Below are positions 33,852-41,927 of a stretch of DNA of 64,000 bases, piece by piece. The translations under genes were made by a program, and so were the position numbers. Origin of the DNA: Amycolatopsis sp. cg9 (lineage in GTDB: Bacteria; Actinomycetota; Actinomycetes; Mycobacteriales; Pseudonocardiaceae); NCBI RefSeq assembly GCF_041346945.1, contig NZ_CP166850.1:4216001-4280000 (forward strand), written 5' to 3'. The stretch's first letter is position 1; each line of letters opens with the position of its first letter. Under the pieces are notes generated by a model. It ran no database searches, was not told where the DNA came from, and was given only the letters and a program-made list of their open reading frames with translations.

Positions 33852-35069
33852 TTACTCGCCAGTCGCTTTCTGCGCTCCGCTTGCCCGCGGAGCCGGCTTC
33901 GGCGCCGGCTTGGGGGCGGGCTTGGGAGCCTGCTTCGGCTTGGGCACGTCGGACGCCTTGATCCGGATCGTCTCCTCGACGTCACCCACCGGCGTCGTCT
34001 TCCCGGTGTCGGCCGCCGGCTTCTCCGCCTTGAGGTCGGACGCCTTCAGGTCGGCCGTGACGTCCGCGGGCACCTTGACCTCGTCGCCGAGCACGGTGTG
34101 CGCCTCGGCCAGCACCGCCCGCGCGGCGCGGACCTGCTCGGCCAGCCCACCGCGGACCTTGCGCAGCGCGTCGACCCGCTCGTTGGCCTGGGTGATCCGC
34201 CGGTTCGACTCGTCGGTCGCCGTCGTCACGCGGCGGCGTGCCTCGTCGGCGGCCTCCGCGAGCCGGGCGTTGGCCTCGGTGATCGAGTCCTGGCGGCGCT
34301 TGTTCGCCTCCGCGACCGACTCCCGCTGGCGGCGGTCGATGTCCGCCTTCGCCGCCTTCTCCTCTTCGAGGACCTTCGCGCGGATGTCGGCGGCGTCCTG
34401 CGTGGCCTCCTGGACGCGCCGCGCGGCTTCGGCCTTGCTCGCCGCCTCCTGCTCGGCCAGCACCCGCATCGCCTCGGTGCGGCGCGAGGCCATCGCGATC
34501 TCGAAGTCCTCTTCGACCTTGGTCCGGCGGTCCTGCGACTCGGTGTCGAGCCGCTTGCGCTCCGCCTCGGCCTTGTCGGTGATCTCCTTGGCCTGCGCGC
34601 GGGCGTCCTCGAGAACCTTCCGGTGCTCGGCTTCCATCTCCTTGCGCCGCAGGTCGAGCTCGGTGAGCAGCTGCTCGTAGCGGGCGCGCATGGCGCTCGC
34701 GTCCGTCTCGGCCTTGGCCCGGATGTGGCCGGCTTCGGCCTCGGCGCGGGCGCGCGTGTCGGCGGATTCGTCCTGCGCCAGGCGCAGCATCCGCTGAAGT
34801 CGTTCGGAGAGGCCTTCGACGCTCGTCGGCGGCTGGGCGAGCCGGTCGACCTGCCCGCGCAGGTCCGCGATCTCGCCGCGCGCGATCTCCAGCTGGCGCG
34901 CCAGGTCGCCGGCCTGCGCGATGGCGGCGTCCCGGTCCGCGGTGAGCATCTTCAGGTCGGCGTCCAGCCGTTCGAGGTGCTCGTCGACCTGTGCTCGGCT
35001 GTACCCGCGCTTCGCCACGTCGAAGCCGGCTCCCAGCGGCACAAGCTCCCGTTCATCGCCAAGGCTCAT
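33852..35069 (-). CDS. DivIVA-like coiled-coil protein
   Basis: A 405-residue protein. The first 45 residues match the DivIVA membrane-curvature domain (FDVAKRGYSRAQVDEHLERLDADL). Residues 50-330 are almost unbroken coiled coil rich in Ala, Glu, Arg and Lys. The C-terminus is a Pro/Lys/Ala tail with KPAPKPAPKPAP. The architecture is close to the FilP/Scy group of polar-growth scaffold proteins in filamentous actinomycetes, or to DivIVA itself. A role in polar growth or cytoskeleton is inferred. It has its own promoter region and is not overlapped with neighbours. Confidence 0.8.
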   Translation of the reverse strand: MSLGDERELVPLGAGFDVAKRGYSRAQVDEHLERLDADLKMLTADRDAAIAQAGDLARQLEIARGEIADLRGQVDRLAQPPTSVEGLSERLQRMLRLAQDESADTRARAEAEAGHIRAKAETDASAMRARYEQLLTELDLRRKEMEAEHRKVLEDARAQAKEITDKAEAERKRLDTESQDRRTKVEEDFEIAMASRRTEAMRVLAEQEAASKAEAARRVQEATQDAADIRAKVLEEEKAAKADIDRRQRESVAEANKRRQDSITEANARLAEAADEARRRVTTATDESNRRITQANERVDALRKVRGGLAEQVRAARAVLAEAHTVLGDEVKVPADVTADLKASDLKAEKPAADTGKTTPVGDVEETIRIKASDVPKPKQAPKPAPKPAPKPAPRASGAQKATGE

Positions 35070-35158
35070 GCGCCTACCGTAGTCGCAGCCGGGTCACGGA
35101 AGGGTGAGCACCCGTGCGGTGCGCCGAACGAGCCGCGTCGTGCGGCGAGAGGATCTTG

Positions 35159-35200
35159 CCGCACGCAGGCGCCCCGGCGTCCGGGATCGCCTGCGTGCGG
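35159..35200. terminator. Hairpin terminator downstream of ccrA
   Basis: A perfect 13-bp inverted repeat (CCGCACGCAGGCG at 35159-35171, complement at 35188-35200) with a 16-base loop, starting 6 bases after the ccrA stop on the minus strand. Confidence 0.75.
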
Positions 35201-35206
35201 CCGGTT

Positions 35207-36547
35207 TCAGGCGCCGCGGAAGGCGTTGATCCCGTCGATGTGCTTCGCGCGCTTCTCTTCGTCCCGGACCCCGAGGCCCTCCTGCGGCGCGAGCGCGAGC
35301 ACGCCGACCTTGCCCTGGTGCGCGTTGCGGTGCACGTCCAGCGCGGCCTGCCCGGTCTCCTCGAGCGGGTAGGTCTTGGACAGCGTCGGGTGGATCAGCC
35401 CCTTCGCGATCAGCCGGTTCGCCTCCCAGGACTCGCGGTAGTTCGCGAAGTGGGAGCCGATGATCCGCTTCAGGTTCATCCAGAGGTAGCGGTTGTCGTA
35501 CTGGTGCATGTACCCCGAGGTCGACGCGCAGGTGACGATCGTGCCGCCCTTGCGCGCGGCGTAGACGGACGCGCCGAAGGTCTCCCGGCCCGGGTGCTCG
35601 AACACGATGTCCGGGTCGTCACCGCCGGTCAGCTCGCGGATCTTCGCGCCGAAGCGCTGCCACTCCTTCGGGTCCTGCTCGGTGTCGTTCTTCCAGAACT
35701 TGTAGCCCTCGGCACTGCGGTCGATGATCAGCTCGGCGCCGAGCTTGCGGCAGATCGCGGCCTTCTCGGGGCTGGACACGATGCACACCGGGATCGCGCC
35801 GCCGTTCAGCGCGTACTGCGTCGCGTAGGAGCCGAGGCCACCCGAAGCACCCCAGATCAGGACGACGTCCCCCTGCTTCATGTCCGCACCGTTGCGCGAG
35901 ACCAGCTGCCGGTAGGCGGTGGAGTTGACCAGCCCGGGCGAGGCGGCTTCCTCCCAGGTCAGGTGGTCCGGCTTCGGCATCAGCTGGTTGGCCTTGACCA
36001 GCGCGATCTCGGCGAGCCCGCCGAAGTTCGTCTCGAAGCCCCAGATCCGCTGTTCGGTGTCGAGCATCGTGTCGTTGTGCCCGTCGGGGCTCTCGAGCTC
36101 GACGTTCAGGCAGTGCGCGACCACCTCGTCGCCCGGCTTCCAGTTGTGCACGCCGACGCCGGTGCGCAGCACGACACCGGACAGGTCCGACCCGACGACG
36201 TGGTACGGCAGGTCGTGCCGCTTGGCCAGCGGCGAGAGCTTGCCGTACTTCTTGAGGAACTTGAACGTGGGGATCGGCTCGAAGATCGACGTCCACACGG
36301 TGTTGTAGTTGATCGCGCTCGCCATCACCGCGACCAGCGCCTCGCCGGGACCCAGCTCGGGCACGGCGACCTCGTCGACGTGCAGCGACTTGCGCGGATC
36401 CTTGTCGCGGCTTTCGAGGCCCTCGAACATGTCGACCTCGCCGGCGTGCACCGTCACCCCGCGGTAGCTCTCGGGAACGGGCAACGAGCCGAGCGCGGCG
36501 GACTCGCCGTTCAGGATGGCCTGCTGGATCTCGCCGAGCTGCGTCAT
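35207..36547 (-). CDS. ccrA: Crotonyl-CoA carboxylase/reductase
   Basis: A 446-residue medium-chain dehydrogenase/reductase from ATG 36547 (GGAGGAA upstream). It reductively carboxylates crotonyl-CoA to (2S)-ethylmalonyl-CoA with NADPH and CO2. Four residues reported to hold CO2 in the Kitasatospora enzyme (N81, F170, E171, H365) appear here with a shift of one: N82 in INYNTVW, F171-E172 in WGFETNFGG and H366 in IIGSHFANY. The NADPH site is IWGASGGLGSYATQYAL. It supplies the ethylmalonyl-CoA pathway or extender units for polyketides. The pathway genes mce, thiolase and meaB are 2-4 kb away. Confidence 0.95.
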   Translation of the reverse strand: MTQLGEIQQAILNGESAALGSLPVPESYRGVTVHAGEVDMFEGLESRDKDPRKSLHVDEVAVPELGPGEALVAVMASAINYNTVWTSIFEPIPTFKFLKKYGKLSPLAKRHDLPYHVVGSDLSGVVLRTGVGVHNWKPGDEVVAHCLNVELESPDGHNDTMLDTEQRIWGFETNFGGLAEIALVKANQLMPKPDHLTWEEAASPGLVNSTAYRQLVSRNGADMKQGDVVLIWGASGGLGSYATQYALNGGAIPVCIVSSPEKAAICRKLGAELIIDRSAEGYKFWKNDTEQDPKEWQRFGAKIRELTGGDDPDIVFEHPGRETFGASVYAARKGGTIVTCASTSGYMHQYDNRYLWMNLKRIIGSHFANYRESWEANRLIAKGLIHPTLSKTYPLEETGQAALDVHRNAHQGKVGVLALAPQEGLGVRDEEKRAKHIDGINAFRGA

Positions 36548-36584
36548 TGATTTCCTCCGGGGTCAACGGCGTTGGCGGCAGAAA

Positions 36585-36598
36585 TTACTCGCCGGTAA
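36585..36598. promoter_or_regulatory. Candidate operator upstream of ccrA
   Basis: TTAC-TCGCCG-GTAA is an inverted repeat about 40 bases upstream of the ccrA start. The TTACT/GGTAA half-site style is common for TetR-family regulators of acyl-CoA metabolism. A TetR gene lies at 37131. Confidence 0.45.
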
Positions 36599-36660
36599 CT
36601 CGCGTCCACAACTGTACGAGACGGACAGCACCATTACACGTCGAACTGTGACCGGGCTAT

Positions 36661-36682
36661 CTTGACCGGCTGGCCAGTCAAG
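36661..36682. promoter_or_regulatory. Candidate TetR-type operator between ccrA and the SPW-tetR pair
   Basis: A 22-bp near-palindrome, CTTGACCGGC followed by TGGCCAGTCAAG, with 9 of 11 pairs complementary. It lies 63 bases before the divergent SPW-protein gene, whose transcript would also carry a TetR gene. Confidence 0.5.
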
Positions 36683-36744
36683 CGGATCATCGGCGGTGGG
36701 TACACCCACCCGACCAGCAGTTTCACCGACGGAGGTGAGCACGA

Positions 36745-37113
36745 ATGAGTGAAGTCTCTACGCGCGCCTGGGCCCGGCCGCACGACTGGGCCGAGGTCGT
36801 CATCGGGGTGGTCGCCGCTCTTTCACCCCTTTGGCTGAGCACGGACTCGACCGCGATGTGGACGATGGTCGTCCTGGGCGCCTTGATCGCACTCGACGGC
36901 TTGGTCTCGCTGGCCATGCCGGGCATGGTCTACGGCGAAGGCATCCAGATCGCGCTCGGCGTGCTGCTGTTCATCGCGCCGTGGGTGATGGGGTACACCG
37001 AGTTCAACGGCGCTTCCTGGACGTCCTGGATCGCCGGGGTGCTGACGGTCGTCGCCGGCGCGGCAGCGATGCCGGTCGCGACCGCCGCGCACCGCACGGC
37101 CGGTCAGCACTGA
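36745..37113 (+). CDS. SPW-repeat membrane protein
   Basis: A 122-residue protein from ATG 36745 behind GGAGGTGA. It has two SPW-type repeats: RPHDWAEVVIGVVAALSPLWL near 11-31 and IQIALGVLLFIAPWVMGY near 67-84. Each is a pair of hydrophobic helices, so there are four membrane segments. The family is found in actinobacteria and others without known function. It is followed after 17 bases by a TetR gene, so it may be part of a self-regulated membrane-stress unit. Confidence 0.85.
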   Translation: MSEVSTRAWARPHDWAEVVIGVVAALSPLWLSTDSTAMWTMVVLGALIALDGLVSLAMPGMVYGEGIQIALGVLLFIAPWVMGYTEFNGASWTSWIAGVLTVVAGAAAMPVATAAHRTAGQH

Positions 37114-37130
37114 CGCTGTAGGAGGCACGA

Positions 37131-37703
37131 ATGACCGAGGATTCGGCGAAGGAGCGCATCCTCTGCGCCGCCGAGGCGCTCTTCGCCGAGTCCGGCTTCG
37201 ACGCCACCCCGACCTCTCGCATCGCCGAGCAGGCCGGAGTGCCGAAGGGGCTGGTGCACTACTACTTCCGGCACAAGTCGGACCTGCTCACGGCGCTCGT
37301 CGCGCGCCTGCCCGACGAGCGCATCGAGCCGGCCGTGGTCGTCGTCCCCGGCGACCTGGCGGGCAGCCTGCGGCGGCTCGTCCGCGAACTCGACCACCGC
37401 TTCAGCCGGTCACTGGGGCTCTCGCACCTGCTGTGGCGCGAGGCCGACACCCACCACGTCGTCCGCGACGCCCTCCACGAGCGCTTCCAGATCCTGGTCC
37501 GCCAGGTCCGCGCGGTGATCCTGGCAGCCACCGGCGGCGGCCTCCCCTCCGCCGACGTCGAGCGCGCCTCGGGCCTGCTGGCCCGCGCGGTCAGCCACCG
37601 CCACGCAACGGCCCGCCACTCGGACGACGACCTCCCCGCCGAGTTCGACGGCGAGCTGACCTTCATCGCCGACGCCCTAGCCTCGAAGGCGGCGCCGGCT
37701 TAG
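37131..37703 (+). CDS. TetR-family transcriptional regulator
   Basis: A 190-residue protein from ATG 37131 with AGGAGG upstream. Its HTH is at about 8-52 ([30 protein letters not shown] then [15 protein letters not shown]). The ligand domain is short and not assignable. It is almost certainly co-transcribed with the SPW gene. The palindrome at 36661-36682 upstream of that pair is the likely operator. Its relation to ccrA on the other side is possible but unproven. Confidence 0.88.
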   Translation: MTEDSAKERILCAAEALFAESGFDATPTSRIAEQAGVPKGLVHYYFRHKSDLLTALVARLPDERIEPAVVVVPGDLAGSLRRLVRELDHRFSRSLGLSHLLWREADTHHVVRDALHERFQILVRQVRAVILAATGGGLPSADVERASGLLARAVSHRHATARHSDDDLPAEFDGELTFIADALASKAAPA

Positions 37704-38035
37704 CGGCCTCGGGTTCGCGCGCTCGGGGGTGGCCGGGGTTCGCGCGGCCGCAGGGTTGCGGCCGGGGGTTCGCGCGGCCGCGGGGTTCTGGCGCGGGCGG
37801 CCGGACCCCGCTTCGGGGTCCGGCCGGCTGCTGGCCGGCCCGGCTGACCCTTCCCGGACCTGGCCAGGGCGGACCTTCGCCGAACGTGGCTGCCGTGGCC
37901 TGGATGCGCAGACCTTGCCCGAACCCGGTCCGGGCGCGGCTCGCTGTCACCTGGATGCGCGGACCTACCCGGGGCCCGGCCCGCTGTCACCCGGGCGCGG
38001 TCCGGGCGGATCGGAGTTGTTACGCCGGAACGGGT
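37704..38035. repeat. 332-base intergenic region with short degenerate repeats
   Basis: No gene is visible. GGGTTCGCGCG occurs three times, at 37711, 37736 and 37766; the last two copies extend to GGGTTCGCGCGGCCGC. Further on, CTGGATGCGC(A/G)GACC occurs twice (near 37897 and 37951), and CGCTGTCACC also recurs near 37942 and 37980. These look like decaying short direct repeats between two convergent genes. No T-rich terminator is seen. Confidence 0.55.
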
Positions 38036-38491
38036 TCAGTGTGCGCCGGCGTCCTTTGCCGGCTCGACCAGTTCCACCAGGACGCCGCCCGCGTCCTTCG
38101 GGTGGACGAAGTTCACCCGGCTGTTGGACGTGCCGCGCTTGGCCGCCTCGTACAGGAGGCGCAGGCCCTGCTCGCGCAGTGCCGCCGCCGCCGCGTCCAC
38201 ATCGGACACGCGGTACGCCAGCTGCTGCAGGCCCGGGCCGCTCTTGGCCAGGAACTTGCCGATCGCCGAGTCTTCGCGCAGCGGGGCCAGGAGCTGGATC
38301 TGCGTCTCCGTGCCCGCCGTGCCGGGCGCGCGCAGCATCGCCTCCCGCACTCCCTGCTCCTCGTTCACCTCCTCGTGCGCGACCTCCAGGCCGAAGTGCG
38401 CGCGGTGGAACTCGATGGCCGCGTCCAGGTCCGGGACCGCGATGCCGACGTGGTCGATGGCCGTCACGAACGGCCGCAGGGCGTCATTCAT
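38036..38491 (-). CDS. mce: Methylmalonyl-CoA/ethylmalonyl-CoA epimerase
   Basis: A 151-residue VOC-fold enzyme from ATG 38491. It has [18 protein letters not shown] with the first metal His, QIQLLAPL and [15 protein letters not shown] with the metal residues of the second half, and [19 protein letters not shown] with the terminal Glu. Mce interconverts the (2S) and (2R) epimers of methylmalonyl-CoA (and often ethylmalonyl-CoA). Its place beside thiolase and meaB fits propionyl-CoA and ethylmalonyl-CoA metabolism. It is divergent from the thiolase gene. Confidence 0.92.
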   Translation of the reverse strand: MNDALRPFVTAIDHVGIAVPDLDAAIEFHRAHFGLEVAHEEVNEEQGVREAMLRAPGTAGTETQIQLLAPLREDSAIGKFLAKSGPGLQQLAYRVSDVDAAAAALREQGLRLLYEAAKRGTSNSRVNFVHPKDAGGVLVELVEPAKDAGAH

Positions 38492-38628
38492 GGAGGCAGG
38501 ATAGGGGGCCGCGGGAGGGCGTCGAGGCGGAATCGTCGCGTGCCCCGCCTCACACTGGCTCCATCAAGAAGCCCGGCTCCCGGGTATGGTCGGCGAAACT
38601 GCCCATGCGCCGACGCTTGGAGGACGCC

Positions 38629-39816
38629 GTGTCCGGTTCCGTGATCCTGGGTGCCGCCCGTACGCCGATCGGGCGCCTGCTCGGCTCCCTCAAGGACTTC
38701 ACGGGAGCCCAGCTGGGCGGGTTCGCGATCAAAGCGGCCCTCGAACGCGCCGGGGTCTCCCCGGACGCGGTCCAGTACACGATCATGGGCCAGGTGCTGA
38801 CCGCCGGCGCCGGCCAGATCCCCGCCCGCCAGGCCGCGGTCGCCGCGGGCATCCCGATGAGCGTGCCCGCGCTGACGATCAACAAGGTCTGCCTCTCCGG
38901 CCTCGACGCCATCGCGCTCGCCGACCAGCTGATCCGGGCCGGCGAGTTCGACCTCGTCGTCGCGGGCGGCCAGGAGTCGATGACCCAGGCGCCGCACCTG
39001 CTGCCCAAGTCGCGCTCCGGCTTCAAGTACGGCGACACCACGCTGGTCGACCACATGGCCTACGACGGCCTGTTCTGCGCCTTCGACCAGGTCGCCATGG
39101 GTTCTTCGACGGAGAAGTACAACTCCCGCTACGGCGTCACCCGCGAGCAGCAGGACGCGTTCTCCGCCCGCTCCCACCAGCGCGCCGCCGAGGCGATCAA
39201 GAACGGCTACTTCGCCGACGAGATCGCGCCCGTCGCCATCCCGCAGCGCAAGGGCGACCCGGTCGTCTTCGACACCGACGAGGGCGTCCGCGCCGACACC
39301 ACCGCCGAGGGCCTCGCCAAGCTGCGCCCGGCCTTCGCCTCCGACGGCACCATCACCGCCGGCTCGGCCTCGCAGATCTCCGACGGCGCCGCCGCGGTCA
39401 TCGTGGCCAGCAAGGCGAAGGCCGAGGAGCTCGGCCTCACCCCGCTCGCCGAGATCGGCGCCCACGGTGTCGTCGCCGGGCCGGACGCGAGCCTGCACGA
39501 GCAGCCGTCGAACGCCATTCTCGCCGCGCTGGCGAAGGAGAAGCTGACCGCCGACGCGCTCGACCTCGTCGAGATCAACGAGGCCTTCGCCGCGGTCGGG
39601 CTCGTCTCGACCGAGAAACTCGGCCTCGACGCGGAGAAGGTCAACGTCAACGGCGGCGCGATCGCGCTCGGCCACCCGATCGGCGCCTCCGGGGCCCGGC
39701 TCGCCGTGCACCTGATCCACGAGCTGCGCCGCCGCGGCGGTGGCCTCGGCGCGGCCGCGCTGTGCGGCGGCGGTGGCCAGGGCGACGCCCTGCTGCTGCG
39801 GGTGCCGTCCGCGTAA
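38629..39816 (+). CDS. Acetyl-CoA acetyltransferase (thiolase)
   Basis: The start is GTG 38629 ([15 protein letters not shown]), with GGAGG 5 bases upstream; ATG 38605 in frame is less likely. The 395-residue thiolase shows the acyl-enzyme cysteine in [15 protein letters not shown], the base His in [13 protein letters not shown] and the second Cys in [13 protein letters not shown]. It condenses two acetyl-CoA to acetoacetyl-CoA, or degrades 3-ketoacyl-CoA. Here it probably feeds the C4 branch that ends with crotonyl-CoA and CcrA. The stop TAA directly abuts the meaB start. Confidence 0.93.
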   Translation: MSGSVILGAARTPIGRLLGSLKDFTGAQLGGFAIKAALERAGVSPDAVQYTIMGQVLTAGAGQIPARQAAVAAGIPMSVPALTINKVCLSGLDAIALADQLIRAGEFDLVVAGGQESMTQAPHLLPKSRSGFKYGDTTLVDHMAYDGLFCAFDQVAMGSSTEKYNSRYGVTREQQDAFSARSHQRAAEAIKNGYFADEIAPVAIPQRKGDPVVFDTDEGVRADTTAEGLAKLRPAFASDGTITAGSASQISDGAAAVIVASKAKAEELGLTPLAEIGAHGVVAGPDASLHEQPSNAILAALAKEKLTADALDLVEINEAFAAVGLVSTEKLGLDAEKVNVNGGAIALGHPIGASGARLAVHLIHELRRRGGGLGAAALCGGGGQGDALLLRVPSA

Positions 39817-40782
39817 GTGGCCGGTTCCCTCGACCTCGACGACCTGGTCGGCCGCGCACGGGACGGGCAGCCCCGTGCCGTCGCGCGGCTGCTGTCGCTC
39901 GTCGAGGACGCCCACCCCCGGGTCGCCGAGATCGCGCGGGCGCTGACCCCGCACACCGGGCGGGCCCGGGTCGTCGGGCTCACCGGGCCGCCCGGCGTCG
40001 GCAAGTCGACTTCGACTTCGGCGCTGCTCACCGCCTTGCGCGCGGAGGGCAAGCGGGTCGGGGTGCTCGCGATCGACCCGTCTTCGCCGTTTTCGGGCGG
40101 CGCGCTCCTCGGCGACCGCATCCGGATGACCGAGCACGCCACCGACCCGGGTGTGTTCATCCGCTCGATGGCCACCCGCGGGCACCTCGGCGGGCTCTCG
40201 TGGGCGACCCCGCAGGCGGTGCGCGTGCTCGACGCCGCCGGCTTCGACGTGGTGCTGATCGAGACCGTCGGGGTCGGGCAGTCCGAAGTGGACGTCGTGA
40301 AGCTGGCCGACACCACCGTGGTGCTGCTCGCGCCGGGGATGGGGGACGGCATCCAGGCCGCCAAGGCCGGGGTGCTCGAGATCGCCGACGTCTTCGTCGT
40401 GAACAAGGCGGACCGGGAGGGCGCCGACGCCACGGTGCACGACCTGAAGCAGATGATTTCCCTGGCCCGGCGGGAGCTCCGGGGCGCGAGCTGGCGGCAG
40501 CCGATCGTGCGGACCGTCGCCGCGAAGGGCGAGGGGGTCGACGAGGTGGTGCGGGCGCTGGCTTCGCATCACGAGTGGCTGGTCGCGCACGACGAGCTGG
40601 CCCGGCGCCGGGCGGCGCGGGCACGTGACGAGGTCGAGGCCATCGCGGTGCGACGGTTGCGGGCCGAGCTGGCCGATCTGCGCGGTGGTGGGCGGCTGGC
40701 CGAGGTGGCGGAGCGGGTGGTGGCGCGGGAGCTCGATCCGTTCGCCGCCGCTGATGAGCTGATCGCGGACTTGCGGGGTTGA
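39817..40782 (+). CDS. meaB: MeaB/ArgK-type G3E GTPase, methylmalonyl-CoA mutase chaperone
   Basis: A 321-residue protein from GTG 39817, directly after the thiolase stop. It carries the P-loop GLTGPPGVGKSTSTSALL, the switch region AIDPSSPFSGGALLGDRIRM, the family hallmark FIRSMATRGHLGGLS, IETVGVGQSEVDV, and the guanine-specific VNKADREGAD. MeaB uses GTP hydrolysis to gate adenosylcobalamin loading and protect methylmalonyl-CoA mutase. The mutase genes themselves are not in the window. The extra Ser/Thr in the P-loop (STSTS) is normal for this family. Confidence 0.95.
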   Translation: MAGSLDLDDLVGRARDGQPRAVARLLSLVEDAHPRVAEIARALTPHTGRARVVGLTGPPGVGKSTSTSALLTALRAEGKRVGVLAIDPSSPFSGGALLGDRIRMTEHATDPGVFIRSMATRGHLGGLSWATPQAVRVLDAAGFDVVLIETVGVGQSEVDVVKLADTTVVLLAPGMGDGIQAAKAGVLEIADVFVVNKADREGADATVHDLKQMISLARRELRGASWRQPIVRTVAAKGEGVDEVVRALASHHEWLVAHDELARRRAARARDEVEAIAVRRLRAELADLRGGGRLAEVAERVVARELDPFAAADELIADLRG

Positions 40783-41093
40783 CGCGCTGCCGGGCGGGAT
40801 GAGCCGGGCGCAGGTCTGCCGTGCGGTCCGGACCGCCGAGCTGAGGTGCGCGAGCAGAAACCGTGCCGCTGCAACGGTTCTTCGTCGGAACTCCATGACT
40901 TCCCCTCCTCTGGTGCGACCGGTTCGCCGCGTGATCACCATCGTGCGCCGGGGGTCCGACAATTTCCGGGGGTCCGCGGCCGGGTTCACCCGATGGGCTG
41001 ACACGGGCGACTTTCGCCGGTTATTCCTGTCGGTGCCGGGCCCTAGACTGCGGGACGCTCCGGAAGCGGGCGATCACTGGGAGGGCGTGCAGG
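40783..41093. other. 311-base intergenic region with possible promoter
   Basis: No confident gene is present. TAGACT at 41044-41049 is a good actinobacterial -10 for the cyclophilin gene; the -35 (TTATTC, 41021-41026) is weak. On the minus strand, AGGAGGGG (complement of 40902-40909) precedes an ATG at 40896, but the frame has no nearby stop and runs under meaB, so it is not called. Confidence 0.45.
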
Positions 41094-41819
41094 ATGAAGA
41101 AGACACTCGTCACCGCGCTGGCGGTGGGTGCGTTGTTCGCGGCGGGCAACGGCGTCGCCACCGCGGCCGATGCTCCGCCGCCGAAGACGACGCACGGGCC
41201 GTGCCAGTACACCGAGACGCCGGATGAACCTGCCGCGCGGCCGGTGCCGTTGCCGCCCGATCCGCGGCGGACGCCTAGTCACGGCAAGGTGGATGTCGCG
41301 ATTCCGACCAGTCAGGGTGCGCTGCCGCTGAAGCTCGACCGCGCGAAGGCGCCGTGCACCGTGCAGAGCTTCCTGCACCTGGCGCGGCACCGGTTCTACG
41401 ACCACACCGTCTGCCACCGGCTCACCGCCTACCCGACGCTGAAGGTGCTGCAGTGTGGTGACCCGAGCGCGACCGGGGAAGGCGGGCCGGGCTACAAGTA
41501 CAAGGACGAGCTGCCGGTGGACCTGCCGCCGGCGCCGAGCGATCCGACCGGTGCCCGGCGGGTTTACGCGCGCGGGTTGCTGGCGATGGCCAACGCGGGG
41601 CCGGACACCAACGGGTCGCAGTTCTTCGTCGTGTACGGCGATTCCGCGCTGCGGCCGAACTACACGGTGTTCGGGACGGTCGGGGCCGAAGGGCTGCAGA
41701 CGCTGGACCGGGTGGCCGCCGGTGGGATCCAGCCGACCGCGGACGAGCCCGCGCCGGTCGACGGGACGCCCGTGCTGCGGACCGAGCTGCTGCGGGTTCG
41801 GCCGGACTGCTGGTTCTGA
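41094..41819 (+). CDS. Secreted cyclophilin-type peptidyl-prolyl isomerase
   Basis: A 241-residue precursor from ATG 41094. The signal peptide MKKTLVTALAVGALFAAGNG..ATA ends near residue 24. The cyclophilin core is reduced but recognisable: FLHLARHRFYDHTVCHRLT, AMANAGPDTNGSQFFVVYGDS and NYTVFGTV. The canonical RI...GGD segment is altered to LKVLQCGD. Four cysteines lie in the exported part, consistent with disulfides. Cyclophilins speed proline isomerisation; this one should help fold secreted proteins. Confidence 0.88.
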   Translation: MKKTLVTALAVGALFAAGNGVATAADAPPPKTTHGPCQYTETPDEPAARPVPLPPDPRRTPSHGKVDVAIPTSQGALPLKLDRAKAPCTVQSFLHLARHRFYDHTVCHRLTAYPTLKVLQCGDPSATGEGGPGYKYKDELPVDLPPAPSDPTGARRVYARGLLAMANAGPDTNGSQFFVVYGDSALRPNYTVFGTVGAEGLQTLDRVAAGGIQPTADEPAPVDGTPVLRTELLRVRPDCWF

Positions 41820-41825
41820 CGGTGG

Positions 41826-41856
41826 CCGCGGGCCATCCGGACCGGGTGGCCCGCGG
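41826..41856. terminator. Hairpin after cyclophilin gene
   Basis: A 10-bp inverted repeat CCGCGGGCCA (41826-41835) / TGGCCCGCGG (41847-41856), beginning 6 bases after the stop. It lies between convergent genes. Confidence 0.6.
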
Positions 41857-41927
41857 GCAACGGCGTGCGGGTATGAACCTTGGATGCGGGCGAAGCCGCT
41901 GCGGGCGCGGCGGCGGAACGCGCGAGT

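Noticed and set aside
33855..33930. Repeated GGCTT/GGGGG units considered as a DNA repeat
   Set aside because: They encode the Lys-Pro-Ala tail of the coiled-coil protein.
38488..41004. Minus-strand frame with a strong AGGAGGGG before ATG 40896
   Set aside because: The ribosome site is good but the frame has no stop for about 800 codons and runs antisense to meaB and the thiolase; the peptide has no known features.
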